Assembly (NCBI RefSeq): GCF_002127965.1
Contig: NZ_CP018787.1
Location: 806,001-870,000, forward strand
DNA from: Oxalobacter formigenes
Lineage (GTDB): Bacteria > Pseudomonadota > Gammaproteobacteria > Burkholderiales > Burkholderiaceae_D
Length of the DNA stretch: 64,000 nucleotides
Direction of reading: 5' to 3'
Below, in pieces: positions 18,833-29,545 of the stretch; positions within the stretch are counted from its first letter, which is position 1, and each line of letters begins with the position of its first letter. Below the pieces are notes generated by a model that worked only from the letters and a program-made list of their open reading frames with translations, searched no databases and was not told the origin of the DNA. The position numbers and the translations under genes are program-made.

Positions 18833-19746
18833 ACGTGCAGTCTTTGCTGGGTAACTTCGCCCTGATCCTTTTCATATTGATGGTGATCTCGGGTGTCGTC
18901 TGGTTCTACGACAAGCTGGTACTGGTCAAAAAACGGAAAGCCGCCGCTGAAATCGCACTAGCTGCCTATGATGAGCGCAACGCCAGAATGAAGGCGGAAG
19001 GTATCAAGGTCGATGATTCCGGCAGGGAAACCCTGAAAGAAAAACTGATGAAGCGGCCGATGTGGGTGGAATATTCAGGCAGCTTTTTCCCTGTGATCGC
19101 GGCAGTATTCGTCATCCGTTCCTTTCTCTGGGAACCGTTCAGGATTCCATCGAGCTCGATGGTCCCCACGCTGGAAGTCGGCGACATGATTCTGGTCAGC
19201 AAGTACAGTTACGGTATCCGCCTGCCGGTCATCAACAAGAAAGTGATCGGACTCGGTGATCCTGAAAAGGGCGACGTCGTCGTTTTCAAATTCCCGAAAG
19301 ACACCTCACTCGACTATATCAAACGGGTGGTCGGTGTCGGTGGCGACAAGATCGAATACAGGAACAAGAAACTGACCGTCAATGGTGTCGAGGCGAAATA
19401 CCAGCCGATGTCCGACTATCTCGATACGGAAAGTTTGACTTATTCCAAACAGTTCGAGGAAGATTTGTCCGGCGCAGGTGTCAAACACCGTATCCTGAAC
19501 GACGATCGTGCACCGACGTATGTGCCGCATCCTGACCGTTTCAAAAACCGCCAGATGTGCACCTACAACGTGGAAGGATTTTCATGTACGGTGCCAGAGG
19601 GGTATTATTTCATGATGGGCGACAACCGGGACAACAGTCTGGATAGCCGTTACTGGGGTTTCGTTCCCGATGAATACATCGTCGGCAGGGCGTTTCTCGT
19701 ATGGATGAACTTGAATGACATGACGCGTATAGGCGGCATCCATTAA
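18829..19746 (+). CDS. lepB: Signal peptidase I
   Basis: A 305-residue membrane protease that removes signal peptides from exported proteins. Two membrane segments are at about 8-27 and 86-100. The nucleophile is Ser110 in PSSSMVP and the general base Lys165 in [28 protein letters not shown] near residue 265 is the conserved box E. Its ATG overlaps the lepA stop by 4 bases, so the two are translationally coupled. An insert at about 190-250 with two cysteines ([10 protein letters not shown]) is typical of proteobacterial LepB. Confidence 0.97.
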   Translation: MNVQSLLGNFALILFILMVISGVVWFYDKLVLVKKRKAAAEIALAAYDERNARMKAEGIKVDDSGRETLKEKLMKRPMWVEYSGSFFPVIAAVFVIRSFLWEPFRIPSSSMVPTLEVGDMILVSKYSYGIRLPVINKKVIGLGDPEKGDVVVFKFPKDTSLDYIKRVVGVGGDKIEYRNKKLTVNGVEAKYQPMSDYLDTESLTYSKQFEEDLSGAGVKHRILNDDRAPTYVPHPDRFKNRQMCTYNVEGFSCTVPEGYYFMMGDNRDNSLDSRYWGFVPDEYIVGRAFLVWMNLNDMTRIGGIH

Positions 19747-19801
19747 TCGCCAAATGGCACAAACTTGATTTTTGATTGAACAGGGAAACTCTCAAATTGC
19801 G

Positions 19802-20605
19802 ATGATGAACGTGAATGTGTTGCAGGAAAGGATCGGATATTCTTTCCGACAAATCGACTTGCTCCAGACGGCACTGACTCATCGGAGCTTTTCCAGTCAT
19901 CATAATGAACGACTGGAGTTTCTGGGCGATTCACTGTTGAATTGCGTCACGGCCATCAATCTGTACGAGCGGTATGTCGAACTGAATGAAGGCAATCTGT
20001 CGCGACTGAGGTCTTCTCTTGTCAGACAGCAGGCACTGTACGAAATTGCGCAGAAACTGGATATGTCCAGTTTTTTGCGTCTGGGTGAAGGAGAACTGAA
20101 AGCCGGTGGCTTCAAGCGTCCCTCAATTCTTGCCGATGCAATGGAAGCGTTGTTCGGTGCCATATTCCTTGACTCCGATTTCGAGACGGTCAGAAGGGTC
20201 ATTACGCAACTGTTCACTGACATGATGAAAGGGCTCGACCCGGAAACGTTCGGGAAAGACGCGAAAACGCAATTGCAGGAATATTTGCAGGGACACAAGC
20301 TGGCTTTGCCGGAATACCAGGTCGTTGCCACACACGGTGCCGCGCACAATCAGGAATTCGAAATCGAATGTACGATCGGCAAATTCGGCATTCACGTGTT
20401 CGGAACGGGTTCCAGCCGACGGGCCGGAGAACAGGAAGCGGCACAGAAAGCGCTGGTTGCTGTGGAAGAAGCCATGAAAAACAAAAAGCAGGTTTCATCC
20501 GGAAAAAAAGGCCGTAAGGAAGCACAGATGAAATTGATCGGTATCGCTACACCACAAAGAGAACTGCCTGTCGAAGACGAGGCGGTGCCACCTACCAGAA
20601 AATGA
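19802..20605 (+). CDS. rnc: Ribonuclease III
   Basis: A 267-residue double-strand RNA endonuclease that processes rRNA and other structured RNAs. The signature [10 protein letters not shown] begins at residue 36, with further acidic residues in [15 protein letters not shown]-terminal double-stranded RNA-binding domain spans about 155-230 (from [11 protein letters not shown] to QEAAQKAL). A basic tail follows. The start is uncertain: ATG at 19802 or 19805 fits the family, while the frame opens at a TTG at 19772. It overlaps era by 4 bases. Confidence 0.95.
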   Translation: MMNVNVLQERIGYSFRQIDLLQTALTHRSFSSHHNERLEFLGDSLLNCVTAINLYERYVELNEGNLSRLRSSLVRQQALYEIAQKLDMSSFLRLGEGELKAGGFKRPSILADAMEALFGAIFLDSDFETVRRVITQLFTDMMKGLDPETFGKDAKTQLQEYLQGHKLALPEYQVVATHGAAHNQEFEIECTIGKFGIHVFGTGSSRRAGEQEAAQKALVAVEEAMKNKKQVSSGKKGRKEAQMKLIGIATPQRELPVEDEAVPPTRK

Positions 20606-21519
20606 GTGAGGTTGACATCATGACAGATCAGGAAAACAGCCATTTCCGAAGCGGTTATATCGCGATTGTCGGACGTCCGAACGTCGGCAAATCGACCCTG
20701 ATGAACGAATTGATCGGTGCCAAGGTCAGTATTACGTCGCGCAAGGCGCAGACGACGCGCCACCGGATCATGGGCATCCAGACAGATGAGGACACCCAGT
20801 TCATTTATATCGATACGCCGGGATTCCAGACGCGCTACAACAATGCGTTGAACAAGACCTTAAACAAGACGGTGACGAATACGCTGACTTCGGCTGACGT
20901 CATCCTTTTCGTCGTCGATGCGGATGTATTCGGACAGGCCGACCAGCAGGTTCTCGATCTGATCCCGAAAAAGGTTCCGACGATTCTGGTCATCAACAAG
21001 ACCGACAAGGTCAAGGATAAAAAGGACCTGATGCCTTTTGCGGAAAAGGTTTCGGCATTGCGCGATTTTGCCGCCATCGTGCCCGTTTCGGCAAGGCAGC
21101 GTTTCCAGCTGGACCGGCTTGAAAATGAAATCCGCCATTTCCTGCCGGAAAATCCGCCGATGTTCGATCCCGAAGATGTGACCGACCGGAGTGAACGGTT
21201 CATGGCGGCGGAAATCATCCGTGAAAAAATCTTCCGTTACACCGGCGATGAATTGCCTTATACCAGTACCGTCGTGATCGAACAGTTTGAACGCAAGGAA
21301 AAAATCTGCCGCGTGTTCGCCGCCGTTCTGGTCGAGCGCGATGCACACAAGGCCATGATCATTGGTCATAAAGGCGAGAAACTGAAAGAGATTTCCACCG
21401 AAGCACGACTGGATATGGAAAAAATGTTCGGCGTGCCGGTTTATCTGGAAATCTGGGTCAAGGTTAAATCCGGCTGGGCCGACAATGAAGCCGGTCTGCG
21501 CGCATACGGATACGATTAA
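20602..21519 (+). CDS. era: GTPase Era
   Basis: A 305-residue ribosome-assembly GTPase that binds the 3' end of 16S rRNA. G1 GRPNVGKST is at residues 24-32, G3 DTPGF, G4 NKTD. The C-terminal KH domain contains [17 protein letters not shown]. The ATG overlaps the rnc stop; an alternative ATG six codons later (MTDQ) is possible. Position between rnc and recO is the standard order. The family is essential in most bacteria. Confidence 0.97.
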   Translation: MSEVDIMTDQENSHFRSGYIAIVGRPNVGKSTLMNELIGAKVSITSRKAQTTRHRIMGIQTDEDTQFIYIDTPGFQTRYNNALNKTLNKTVTNTLTSADVILFVVDADVFGQADQQVLDLIPKKVPTILVINKTDKVKDKKDLMPFAEKVSALRDFAAIVPVSARQRFQLDRLENEIRHFLPENPPMFDPEDVTDRSERFMAAEIIREKIFRYTGDELPYTSTVVIEQFERKEKICRVFAAVLVERDAHKAMIIGHKGEKLKEISTEARLDMEKMFGVPVYLEIWVKVKSGWADNEAGLRAYGYD

Positions 21520-21572
21520 GGCTGTCAGGCTTGTCAAAGGGGGTAAATGTCTGTGAGTGTGGACAGGAGAAA

Positions 21573-22370
21573 ATGCAGGTGAATACCGAAACGGAAAAAA
21601 CGGCAAAAACCGGTTCCGTGAAAACTCCTGAACGCTCATCGTCCGGCAAAAGTGGTTCCGAACACAGAATTGTGGAACAGCCCGGTTTTGTCCTGCACAG
21701 CTATGTTTACAAGGAAAGCAGCCTTGTCGTCGACGTGTTCACGCGCGATTACGGCCGGGTCGCTCTTGTCGCAAAGGGCGCAAAAAGGCCTACATCACGT
21801 CTGAGAGGCGTCTTGCAGACTTTTCAGCCGCTGTCCATCGGATGGACGGGGAAATCCGAACTCCGGACTCTCACGACGGCGGAATGGATTGGCGGCATGA
21901 TCCCGCTGGAAAATTCAGCCCTGCTTTACGGGTTTTACCTGAATGAATTGCTGTTGAAACTGACGGCACGGGAAGACCCGCATCATCTTTTGTTCGACCA
22001 TTACGTCAAGGCCCTGAACCGGCTGGCGACGTCCGAATCCGCCCAGACGGTCTTGCGCATTTTCGAGCTGGCTCTCCTGAAAGAAACGGGTGTGGCAGCC
22101 GATCTGTCGATCGATACGACGACCCGGCAAAAAGTCGATCCGGAAGAAGTGTATGTTGTCGATCCGGAAAACGGGCCGCGACCGGCACGCATGGGCGATG
22201 AAGCGCCGAGAATGGCCGGAAAGACACTACTGGATATGGTTTGCGAGGATTATTCCGACCAGCAGACACAGCTGCAAAGCAAATTGTTGATGCGTTATTT
22301 GCTGGCGCATCATTTGAATGGTGTACCTCTCCAGACACGAAAGATATTATTAGACCTGCGCCAGTTGTAA
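21573..22370 (+). CDS. recO: DNA repair protein RecO
   Basis: A 265-residue RecO family protein that helps RecR load RecA on SSB-coated DNA. The N-terminal OB fold includes [37 protein letters not shown] at about 35-70, which matches the family. A helical C-terminal part follows. The first 30 residues are a polar extension not seen in most homologues. The start is uncertain: GGAG lies only 3 bases before the ATG at 21573, and a GTG at 21582 would have better spacing; the frame itself opens at a TTG at 21531. Confidence 0.9.
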   Translation: MQVNTETEKTAKTGSVKTPERSSSGKSGSEHRIVEQPGFVLHSYVYKESSLVVDVFTRDYGRVALVAKGAKRPTSRLRGVLQTFQPLSIGWTGKSELRTLTTAEWIGGMIPLENSALLYGFYLNELLLKLTAREDPHHLLFDHYVKALNRLATSESAQTVLRIFELALLKETGVAADLSIDTTTRQKVDPEEVYVVDPENGPRPARMGDEAPRMAGKTLLDMVCEDYSDQQTQLQSKLLMRYLLAHHLNGVPLQTRKILLDLRQL

Positions 22371-22417
22371 CATCAGGGTAAACTACCCCTATTATCGATC
22401 CTTTTTTTCTGCGAGCC

Positions 22418-23182
22418 ATGAGTTTTCTAAATCCAGGTGGCCCGGTCATCGAACTGGGCGTCAATATCGATCATATCGCCACCCTTCGAAATGCGCGGGG
22501 AACGACGTATCCCGATCCTGTGAAAGCCGCTGTCATGGCAGAGCAGGCTGGAGCCGATGCGATTACCCTTCATCTGCGCGAAGACCGGCGTCATATCAAG
22601 GATGCCGATGTCCGGGCAATCAGGCCATTGCTTGTAACACGTATGAATCTGGAATCGGCGATTACGCCTGAAATGATCGATTTTGCCTGCGATATCAAAC
22701 CGCATGACGTTTGCCTCGTACCGGAACGGCGCGAGGAGCTGACGACGGAAGGTGGTCTGGATGTCGTGCGTTCTTTCGATATCGTCGCCTCGGCAGTCGA
22801 ACGCCTGACCGACGCGGGCATTCGTGTCAGTCTGTTCATCGACCCAGAAGAAGAACAGATTATCGCTGCACACGAAACGGGGGCGCCGGTAATCGAACTG
22901 CATACAGGGCGTTATGCAAATGCCTTTGATGAATCTTCCCTTCGCCATGAACTGGAACGGGTGAAGGCTGGCGTTGAAGAAGGCATCAAGAACGGATTGA
23001 AAGTGAATGCCGGACACGGTTTACACTATGCCAATGTATTGCCGATTGCCGCGATTGACGGTATTGCCGAGCTGAATATCGGCCATGCGATTGTTGCGCA
23101 AGCGGTATTCGATGGCTGGGAAAAGGCCATTCGGGACATGAAAGCGCTTCTGGTGCAGGCTCGTATACCAGAAACAAACTAA
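22418..23182 (+). CDS. pdxJ: Pyridoxine 5'-phosphate synthase
   Basis: A 254-residue TIM-barrel enzyme that makes pyridoxine 5'-phosphate from deoxyxylulose phosphate and 3-amino-2-oxopropyl phosphate. [18 protein letters not shown] at residues 12-29, HLREDRRHI, and ELHTGRYA are family signatures; the final glycine-rich GHGLHYAN and ELNIGHAI segments bind phosphate. It sits 47 bases after recO and 21 bases before acpS, the order common to proteobacteria. Confidence 0.96.
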   Translation: MSFLNPGGPVIELGVNIDHIATLRNARGTTYPDPVKAAVMAEQAGADAITLHLREDRRHIKDADVRAIRPLLVTRMNLESAITPEMIDFACDIKPHDVCLVPERREELTTEGGLDVVRSFDIVASAVERLTDAGIRVSLFIDPEEEQIIAAHETGAPVIELHTGRYANAFDESSLRHELERVKAGVEEGIKNGLKVNAGHGLHYANVLPIAAIDGIAELNIGHAIVAQAVFDGWEKAIRDMKALLVQARIPETN

Positions 23183-23203
23183 AGACGGAACAGAGTTGAA
23201 AAT

Positions 23204-23623
23204 ATGATTTACGGTATCGGAACCGATATGATACTGATCACGCGTCTGAAAGCTGCACTTGAAAGACATGGTGACCGGTTTGCGGAAAAAATATTGGGAC
23301 CTGACGAAATGAAGCGTTATCTTCATCGCAAGTCCAAAGTCGAGTTGAGAGGCTTGCGCTATCTGGCGACCCGTTTTGCCGCGAAGGAAGCGTTTTCTAA
23401 AGCGCTTGGACTCGGCATGCGAATGCCGATGACATGGCGGTCCATGCAATTGTTGAACGCAGCCAGTGGCAAACCGGAAGCCTTTTGCAGCGGCAAACTG
23501 AAAGCGCATATGGAAGAACTGGGCTTAAAAGCCCAGGTATCGGTAACGGATGAAGCGGAATATGCCCTGGCTTTCGTCGTTATCGAACAGATGGAAGAAG
23601 CGACGGAAACCATAACAGACTGA
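23204..23623 (+). CDS. acpS: Holo-[acyl-carrier-protein] synthase
   Basis: A 139-residue phosphopantetheinyl transferase that activates acyl carrier protein. The magnesium-binding residues are Asp8 in GIGTDM and the Glu in [13 protein letters not shown], both conserved. The second residue block reads MILITRLK where many homologues have IVEIxRI, a mild difference. Length is normal. The gene is 21 bases after pdxJ and 10 bases before nagZ, so all three are likely cotranscribed. Confidence 0.94.
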   Translation: MIYGIGTDMILITRLKAALERHGDRFAEKILGPDEMKRYLHRKSKVELRGLRYLATRFAAKEAFSKALGLGMRMPMTWRSMQLLNAASGKPEAFCSGKLKAHMEELGLKAQVSVTDEAEYALAFVVIEQMEEATETITD

Positions 23624-23633
23624 CAGGTGAACC

Positions 23634-24701
23634 ATGAAAAAAACAAGCTCGTTGTTAAGCGGTAAAAGAAACAGTTACGGCCCTGTCATGCTGGATGTGA
23701 TCGGTTTGCGCCTTCTGGATGAAGATATCAGAAGAATCCGCCATCCCGCCACAGGCGGCGTCATTCTTTTTGCACGCAACTACCAGAACAGGGAACAATT
23801 GACGGCTTTGACGGCTGCCATTCGCAAGGAACGTGCGGATATCCTGATTGCCGTCGATCATGAAGGGGGACGTGTCCAGCGTTTCCGTTTCGACGGTTTC
23901 ACCCGTTTGCCACCCATGCGCTCGCTGGGGAAAATGTGGGAAAACGATCAGGTCGCTGCCAGTCGTGCGGCAACGGCGGTCGGTTATGTGCTGGCTTCCG
24001 AATTGCGCTCATGTGGCATCGACTTTTCATTTACCCCGGTTCTGGATCTTGACTATGGCGTTTCAACCGTTATCGGTAACCGTTCATTTTCCCGCAATCC
24101 GAACATCGTCACTTTTCTGGCAAAAAGCCTGAATTACGGACTGGCACTCGCCGGAATGGCCAATTGTGGAAAACATTTCCCTGGCCATGGCTATGCCACA
24201 GGCGATTCCCATACGGAAATTCCGGTTGACGACCGGTCGCTGGAAGCGATTTTGCTGGAAGATGCCGCACCTTACAAAAATCTGGGCATGAGTCTGGCCA
24301 GTGTGATGCCAGCCCATGTCATTTATCCGAAAGTCGATTCCCTGCCTGCCGGTTTTTCAGTCAAATGGCTGTCGATCCTGAAAAACGAACTCGGGTTCGA
24401 CGGTGTCGTTTTCAGCGACGACCTGAGCATGGAAGGTGCCAGCGTGGCCGGCAGTATCGTCGAGCGGGCGAATGCGGCTTTGGGTGCCGGTTGCGACATG
24501 GTGCTGGTCTGCAATACGCCGGACAAGGCAGATGAATTGCTGGCGGGATTGCCTGCACGGTCTGAAGAGGAAATGCGTGATTGCACTGCGAAAATCGGCA
24601 GCCTGATGCCAGCTGTTCCGGCGCTCGACTGGGATAGCCTGCAGCAGGAAAAACGGTATCAGCGTGCCCGTGCTATCGTGGAGCAGATCCCTCAGGAATA
24701 A
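23634..24701 (+). CDS. nagZ: Beta-N-acetylhexosaminidase NagZ
   Basis: A 355-residue family 3 glycoside hydrolase that removes N-acetylglucosamine from anhydro-muropeptides during cytoplasmic cell-wall recycling. The substrate loop with the catalytic His-Asp pair is [16 protein letters not shown], and the nucleophile Asp is in [21 protein letters not shown] binds the sugar. An N-terminal basic segment of about 15 residues precedes the fold and is not a signal peptide. ACAGGTG lies near the ATG at 23634. The gene is in the usual position after acpS and before uvrC. Confidence 0.95.
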   Translation: MKKTSSLLSGKRNSYGPVMLDVIGLRLLDEDIRRIRHPATGGVILFARNYQNREQLTALTAAIRKERADILIAVDHEGGRVQRFRFDGFTRLPPMRSLGKMWENDQVAASRAATAVGYVLASELRSCGIDFSFTPVLDLDYGVSTVIGNRSFSRNPNIVTFLAKSLNYGLALAGMANCGKHFPGHGYATGDSHTEIPVDDRSLEAILLEDAAPYKNLGMSLASVMPAHVIYPKVDSLPAGFSVKWLSILKNELGFDGVVFSDDLSMEGASVAGSIVERANAALGAGCDMVLVCNTPDKADELLAGLPARSEEEMRDCTAKIGSLMPAVPALDWDSLQQEKRYQRARAIVEQIPQE

Positions 24702-24709
24702 AGAAAGGT

Positions 24710-26608
24710 ATGTCGGAAAAAGAAAGAGACGTTTCAACGGGCGAAAACGGGCAAAACCCGGAAGACAATTCTGCCGAAAAACGGAAAGAACTGCTGAAAG
24801 CGGTCAAACAGCTGCCTCATTTGCCGGGGGTTTATCGTTACTTCGACAAGAACGACAAGCTCCTTTATGTGGGGAAAGCGCGCGATCTGATCAAGCGGGT
24901 CAGCACCTATTTCCAGAAAGCCTCACCGTCGCCACGGATCGCCATGATGGTCGAGCGCATTGCCCGCATGGAAACCACGGTCACGCGTAGCGAGGTTGAA
25001 GCTCTGATTCTTGAAAGCAACCTGATCAAGACGCTTCACCCTCATTACAATATCATTTTCCGCGACGACAAGTCGTATCCCTATCTGAAAATCACCGGAC
25101 AGAAGTATCCGCGCATGGTCTATTACCGCGGAAACGTCGATCGTCACAACCAGTTTTTCGGTCCCTTTCCGAACTCATGGGCTGTCCGGGAGACGATCCA
25201 GATCCTTCAGCGGGTATTCCGTTTGAGAACCTGTGAAGACAGCGTTTTCAAAAACCGGACGCGTCCCTGCCTGCTTTACCAGATCAACCGTTGCAGTGGC
25301 CCATGTGTGGATTTGATTAGCGAAGAGGGCTATCGAAAGGATACGGAAAACGCCGTGCGTTTCCTTCGTGGCGAACAAACGGTCATTCTGGGCGAGTTGC
25401 AGGAAAAAATGGAGCGGCATGCCGAACGGCTGGAATTCGAGGAAGCCGCTTTTGTCCGGAATCAGATCGCGTCGCTGTCACAAGTGCTTCAGCAACAGAG
25501 TATGGAATCGGACAAGGTTGCCGATGTCGATATCATCGCCGTTGTCGTCCGGGAGGGACGTGCGTGTGTCAATCTGGCGATGGTTCGCGGCGGACGGCAT
25601 CTCGGGGACAGGGCGGTTTTTCCCGGCAATCTTGGGAGTGGCGTGGATGAAAATGAAAAACTGGAAATACAGGTATTGAAAGCGTTTCTGGCGCAGCATT
25701 ATATCGACGGACAGATTCCGGGAACGATTGTCGTCAATATGGATTTCGATGAGCCTGCATTGCTCGTGGCCCTGTCGGAACAATGCGGTCACCGGATTCA
25801 CATCGTCACACAGCCGCAGGGGCAGAGACGGCTCTGGCTTGAAATGGCGCAAAAAAATGCCGAAATCGCACTGGCACGAGTCCTGTTGCAGTCCGATACA
25901 CAACTCTCACGTGTCAAGTCGCTGATTGAATTGATGAATCTGGATATCGAAGATCCGAACGATTTGCGGATAGAGGCATTCGATATCAGCCATACGCAGG
26001 GTGAAGCCGTTCAGGCTTCATGTGTAATATTTCATCATTGCGCAATGCAAAATAGTGAGTATCGGCGTTACAATATCGCCGGAATTACACCCGGCGACGA
26101 TTATGCCGCCATGAAACAGGTTTTGACGCGCCGATATGAAAAACTGGTCGGGCATGAAGACCTGATGCCGGATATCGTTCTGGTCGATGGCGGAAAAGGC
26201 CAGGTTTCGATGGCGACACAGGTCTTTGCCGAACTGGGGCACGACCTGTCCTTAATCGTCGGGGTTGCCAAGGGGGAAGGGCGGAAAGTCGGTCTGGAAA
26301 CGCTGGTGTATGCAGATGGCCGCCTGCCGCAGGAACTGGGGAAAGATTCAAAAGTCCTGATGCTGATAGCCCAGATCAGGGACGAAGCGCATCGTTTTGC
26401 CATTACCGGCATGCGTGCGAAAAGAGACAAGAAAAGACAGGCCTCCCGTTTGGAGGAAATTGAAGGAGTCGGTGCAAAAAGAAGACAGAAATTGCTGGCC
26501 CGTTTCGGGAGCGTTCGCCAGATAGCGGATGCCTCGGTTGACGATCTGGCGACAGTGGAAGGTATTTCGCGTCGTCTGGCACAGCAAATTTATGACCAGT
26601 TGCACTAG
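24710..26608 (+). CDS. uvrC: UvrABC system protein C
   Basis: A 632-residue excision nuclease subunit that cuts on both sides of a DNA lesion. Domains in order: GIY-YIG nuclease (about 38-120, [18 protein letters not shown]), a cysteine cluster [21 protein letters not shown], a UVR motif that binds UvrB (about 220-255), an RNase H-like second nuclease with [12 protein letters not shown] and DGGKGQV, and a C-terminal helix-hairpin-helix pair (about 575-632). The first 25 residues are a polar extension. AAGAAAGG precedes the ATG. Confidence 0.97.
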   Translation: MSEKERDVSTGENGQNPEDNSAEKRKELLKAVKQLPHLPGVYRYFDKNDKLLYVGKARDLIKRVSTYFQKASPSPRIAMMVERIARMETTVTRSEVEALILESNLIKTLHPHYNIIFRDDKSYPYLKITGQKYPRMVYYRGNVDRHNQFFGPFPNSWAVRETIQILQRVFRLRTCEDSVFKNRTRPCLLYQINRCSGPCVDLISEEGYRKDTENAVRFLRGEQTVILGELQEKMERHAERLEFEEAAFVRNQIASLSQVLQQQSMESDKVADVDIIAVVVREGRACVNLAMVRGGRHLGDRAVFPGNLGSGVDENEKLEIQVLKAFLAQHYIDGQIPGTIVVNMDFDEPALLVALSEQCGHRIHIVTQPQGQRRLWLEMAQKNAEIALARVLLQSDTQLSRVKSLIELMNLDIEDPNDLRIEAFDISHTQGEAVQASCVIFHHCAMQNSEYRRYNIAGITPGDDYAAMKQVLTRRYEKLVGHEDLMPDIVLVDGGKGQVSMATQVFAELGHDLSLIVGVAKGEGRKVGLETLVYADGRLPQELGKDSKVLMLIAQIRDEAHRFAITGMRAKRDKKRQASRLEEIEGVGAKRRQKLLARFGSVRQIADASVDDLATVEGISRRLAQQIYDQLH

Positions 26609-26682
26609 AATAACGCCTTGTATTTTTATTTTCAGAAAAATAAAAAATGCAGTCAATCAGTGAAAGTTGCAAGAATCAGTCT

Positions 26683-27246
26683 ATGCCGTTTAATTTACCT
26701 ATTTTCCTGACCTGGGTAAGGGTGGCACTCGTGCCCTTGCTGGTCGGTATTTTTTACCTGCCCCAAAGCTGGATGTCCCTGTATGCACAGAGTCTGACGG
26801 CAGGCATTATATTTATCGTGGCTGCCATTACTGACTGGATCGACGGTTATCTGGCCAGAAAATGGAACCAGACGTCGGCCTTTGGCGCTTTTCTGGACCC
26901 GGTAGCGGATAAACTGATCGTGGCAGGTTCCCTGATCGTTCTGGTCCAGCTGGGACGCGTCAGTGCGATACTGGCATTCATTATCATCGGCCGCGAAATC
27001 GCCATTTCCGCACTGCGTGAATGGATGGCGAAAATCGGTGCGTCCAATTCGGTAGCCGTCAATTCACTGGGTAAAGTCAAAACGATTGCCCAGATGATCG
27101 CCATACCGATGCTTTTGTATTACGATAATCTTTTTTACGTCATCGACACGCGCTTCATAGGAACCTATCTTCTGATCATAGCGGCGTTTTTGACGGTTGT
27201 ATCCATGCTGTATTATTTACGCAAAGCATTGCCGCTGATTAAGTAA
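26683..27246 (+). CDS. pgsA: CDP-diacylglycerol-glycerol-3-phosphate 3-phosphatidyltransferase
   Basis: A 187-residue integral membrane enzyme that makes phosphatidylglycerol phosphate. The CDP-alcohol transferase motif runs from DWIDGYLAR to GAFLDPVADK with the four metal-binding Asp residues in the standard spacing. About six membrane segments are present. The ATG at 26683 starts at the conserved MPFNLPIFLTW; an earlier ATG at 26647 would add 12 polar residues. It follows uvrC, as in many proteobacteria, and precedes the tRNA cluster. Confidence 0.94.
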   Translation: MPFNLPIFLTWVRVALVPLLVGIFYLPQSWMSLYAQSLTAGIIFIVAAITDWIDGYLARKWNQTSAFGAFLDPVADKLIVAGSLIVLVQLGRVSAILAFIIIGREIAISALREWMAKIGASNSVAVNSLGKVKTIAQMIAIPMLLYYDNLFYVIDTRFIGTYLLIIAAFLTVVSMLYYLRKALPLIK

Positions 27247-27261
27247 ATTGTCGTTGGGGTA

Positions 27262-27289
27262 TTGACAATACAGAGGCAAATGCTACAAT
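27262..27289 (+). promoter_or_regulatory. Sigma-70 promoter of the tRNA cluster
   Basis: A perfect TTGACA (27262-27267) and TACAAT (27284-27289) are separated by 16 bases and lie just before the first tRNA gene. Confidence 0.75.
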
Positions 27290-27303
27290 GCTCATCTTTC
27301 AAA

Positions 27304-27379
27304 GCGGGAGTAGCTCAGTTGGTAGAGCGCAACCTTGCCAAGGTTGAGGTCGAGAGTTCGAGACTCTTCTCCCGCTCCA
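27304..27379 (+). tRNA. tRNA-Gly (GCC), first copy
   Basis: A 76-base cloverleaf with 7-bp acceptor stem (GCGGGAG/CTCCCGC), anticodon loop TTGCCAA giving anticodon GCC, T-arm GAGAGTTCGAGACTCTT and an encoded CCA end. Confidence 0.97.
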
Positions 27380-27465
27380 GTTCTTCATGGCATTCTGAAG
27401 AAATGGAACCGGCGGTATCTGGTGAAAGCAGTCAGTTCACCGGAATTTGTAGCGATGAATACGAT

Positions 27466-27541
27466 GCGGGAGTAGCTCAGTTGGTAGAGCGCAACCTTGC
27501 CAAGGTTGAGGTCGAGAGTTCGAGACTCTTCTCCCGCTCCA
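27466..27541 (+). tRNA. tRNA-Gly (GCC), second copy
   Basis: Identical in sequence to the copy at 27304-27379, separated from it by 86 bases of unrelated spacer. CCA is encoded. Two identical glycine tRNAs before tRNA-Cys are common in Burkholderiales. Confidence 0.97.
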
Positions 27542-27599
27542 TCTTTTCATTATCTTCCCGGGTTCATGCTTTTTCAGGCTGGTTTGGCCATCTCTCGAT

Positions 27600-27673
27600 G
27601 GCAGGATAGCAAAGTGGTTATGCAGCGGCCTGCAAAGCCGTAGACGTCGGTTCGATTCCGTCTCCTGCCTCCA
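27600..27673 (+). tRNA. tRNA-Cys (GCA)
   Basis: A 74-base cloverleaf with acceptor GGCAGGA/TCCTGCC, anticodon loop CTGCAAA (anticodon GCA) and encoded CCA at 27671-27673. It closes the Gly-Gly-Cys cluster. Confidence 0.96.
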
Positions 27674-27838
27674 ACAAGTCGTTTTTCATCACAAGATTTT
27701 TCTCCTCGCTGTTTTTCAATTGACGGCATTTGTTTTCGTTCGTTTACATCCCCTCAGGCGGCTGGTACATTTGCCGATATCTTCGTGTTTCAAAAAGCCT
27801 GTCTGAAAACAGGGTTTCGCTTCGGGAGGAACAGTGTG

Positions 27839-28405
27839 ATGATTCGTTTTGCCAGACCTGACGACAGCGTGGCAATACTGGAAATTTATGGCGCTTACAT
27901 AGAAACGCCGATTACGTTTGAATGTGAGCTTCCGACTGAATCGGAGTTCTCGAAGAGAATGGCTGACATATCGGCGTTTTACCCGTGTCTGGTATGCGAG
28001 GAAGAAGGTAAGGTAATCGGATTCGCCTACGCGCACCGGCACATGGAACGACAGGCGTATCAATGGAATGCTGAATTGTCGGTTTATCTCGACCCTTCGT
28101 TTACCTCGAAAGGCCTCGGTAAAAAACTGTATGCCATTCTGATAGAAATGCTGAAATTGCAGGGAGTCAGGACAGTATATGGAGGCGTGACTGTTCCCAA
28201 TGAAAAAAGCGAATCCCTTCACAAGGCAATGGGCTTTTCTGTAGCAGGTACTTACCATCATGCCGGTTTTAAAGACGGAAAATGGCGTGATGTGACCTGG
28301 TTTGAAAAGGCCATTGCACCGTATGATTCTTATCCGGAACCTGTCGTTTCCATCGGCAGTATTCCCAAACAGGAACTGCTTGAAATCATCTCTTCATTCC
28401 GGTAA
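27839..28405 (+). CDS. GNAT N-acetyltransferase, phosphinothricin/methionine-sulfone acetyltransferase type
   Basis: A 188-residue GNAT protein of the Pat/MnaT (YncA) group, which acetylate the amino group of amino-acid analogues such as phosphinothricin and methionine sulfoximine or sulfone. Matching segments are IRFARPDDSVAILEIYGAYI, TPITFECELPT and the acetyl-CoA loop SKGLGKKLYA. The final 25 residues extend beyond the usual length. GGGAGGA lies 8 bases before the ATG at 27839; a GTG at 27836 is also possible. It stands alone between a tRNA cluster and an RNA methyltransferase gene, so the natural substrate is unknown. Confidence 0.88.
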   Translation: MIRFARPDDSVAILEIYGAYIETPITFECELPTESEFSKRMADISAFYPCLVCEEEGKVIGFAYAHRHMERQAYQWNAELSVYLDPSFTSKGLGKKLYAILIEMLKLQGVRTVYGGVTVPNEKSESLHKAMGFSVAGTYHHAGFKDGKWRDVTWFEKAIAPYDSYPEPVVSIGSIPKQELLEIISSFR

Positions 28406-28577
28406 GCAGCTTGGGCTATTTCTGGCAGAAATCATTTGACCATGCCCTTTACGGCGGACCGGGTTGAACCAGCGATATTGACAATCCACTTTCAATCCCC
28501 GAGACTTCATATTCCCGGCAAACATATAAAACTTCTTGCTGACATCAGTCACTTCAATCTCACTCGATAAAGCATTC

Positions 28578-29360
28578 ATGAAATCACTGACATCCAAAGA
28601 CAACCCGCAATACCGTGAGTTGAAGCAACTGGCTTCCAGTTCGGCCGCAAGGCGCAAAAGCGGGCAATCGGTCCTGGATGGCATTCATCTTTGCCAGTCG
28701 TATCTGGAGCATATCGATGTACCACTTTTGTGTGTTGTGAGCGAGGCATCGCAGCATCATCCGGAAGTGGCTGCCATTATGGGTGAATGCGAGAGAAGAG
28801 GCGGAGAATGCCTGTTGTTGACGGACAGTCTTTTTCATCCGTTAAGTCAGGTGGAAAACGGTATCGACATTCTTTTTCTGATCGTCACACCGGTTCATGA
28901 GGACTGTCCTGAACTGACACAAACAGGCGTTTTGCTGGACAGGATTCAGGACCCCGGCAATCTGGGTTCGATCCTCCGGAGTGCCGCAGCCGCCGGAATC
29001 CGGCAGGTATTTTGCAGTCCGGGAACGGCGGCAGTATGGTCCCCCCGTGTTTTACGTGCAGGAATGGGCGCGCATTTTCTCCTTGAAGTATTTGAAGACG
29101 TTTCCCTCGAAAAACTGATTGAAACCGCCAAAATCCCCGTGATCGCCACGACGCCCTACACGAAAAAAACAATATACGATTTCGATCTGAACCGCCCTGT
29201 CGCATGGTTACTGGGACATGAAGGAAGGGGAGTGGATGAAAGGCTGATGGTCATGGCCAGCGACAAACTGGTTATTCCCCATATGGGAGCGATGGAATCT
29301 TTGAATGTGGCGGCCTGTGCAGCCGTCTGTTTCTTTGAGCAGGTCAGACAATGCCGGTAG
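28578..29360 (+). CDS. SpoU/TrmH family RNA 2'-O-methyltransferase
   Basis: A 260-residue SPOUT enzyme. The three SpoU motifs are visible: DRIQDPGNLGSILRSAAAAG (motif 1), WLLGHEGRGVDE (motif 2) and IPHMGAMESLNVAACAAVC (motif 3), which make the knotted SAM-binding site. An N-terminal substrate-binding domain includes the TSKDNPQYRELKQL segment typical of RlmB-like rRNA methyltransferases. The target nucleotide cannot be told from sequence. The ATG at 28578 begins the conserved region. A terminator follows. Confidence 0.9.
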   Translation: MKSLTSKDNPQYRELKQLASSSAARRKSGQSVLDGIHLCQSYLEHIDVPLLCVVSEASQHHPEVAAIMGECERRGGECLLLTDSLFHPLSQVENGIDILFLIVTPVHEDCPELTQTGVLLDRIQDPGNLGSILRSAAAAGIRQVFCSPGTAAVWSPRVLRAGMGAHFLLEVFEDVSLEKLIETAKIPVIATTPYTKKTIYDFDLNRPVAWLLGHEGRGVDERLMVMASDKLVIPHMGAMESLNVAACAAVCFFEQVRQCR

Positions 29361-29395
29361 TTTCAGAACCGGTTTCTGTCGGGATGATGCAAATA

Positions 29396-29433
29396 AAAAG
29401 CCTGTTATGGAAATGACAGGCTTTATTGTTTTT
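29396..29433 (+). terminator. Rho-independent terminator after the SpoU methyltransferase gene
   Basis: AAAGCCTGT (29397-29405) pairs with ACAGGCTTT (29416-29424), followed by ATTGTTTTT. Confidence 0.78.
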
Positions 29434-29545
29434 GGAGAAAAAATTTTTCATTCTGTGATTTTTCCCTGAAGTTTCCAAAATCCCCGGGGTAGAATAAAAG
29501 AAAGGTCTGCTCTTTTCTTTCGCACATATTTTAGACAGGTGATTT

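Noticed and set aside
27304-27541. Duplicated tRNA-Gly genes considered as an attachment site for an integrated element
   Set aside because: Both copies are complete, only 86 bases apart, and no integrase or mobile gene lies between or next to them.
28394-28684. Minus-strand 96-codon frame between the acetyltransferase and the RNA methyltransferase
   Set aside because: It overlaps the conserved start of the methyltransferase, has no ribosome-binding site, and no family was recognised. A gene remnant cannot be excluded.
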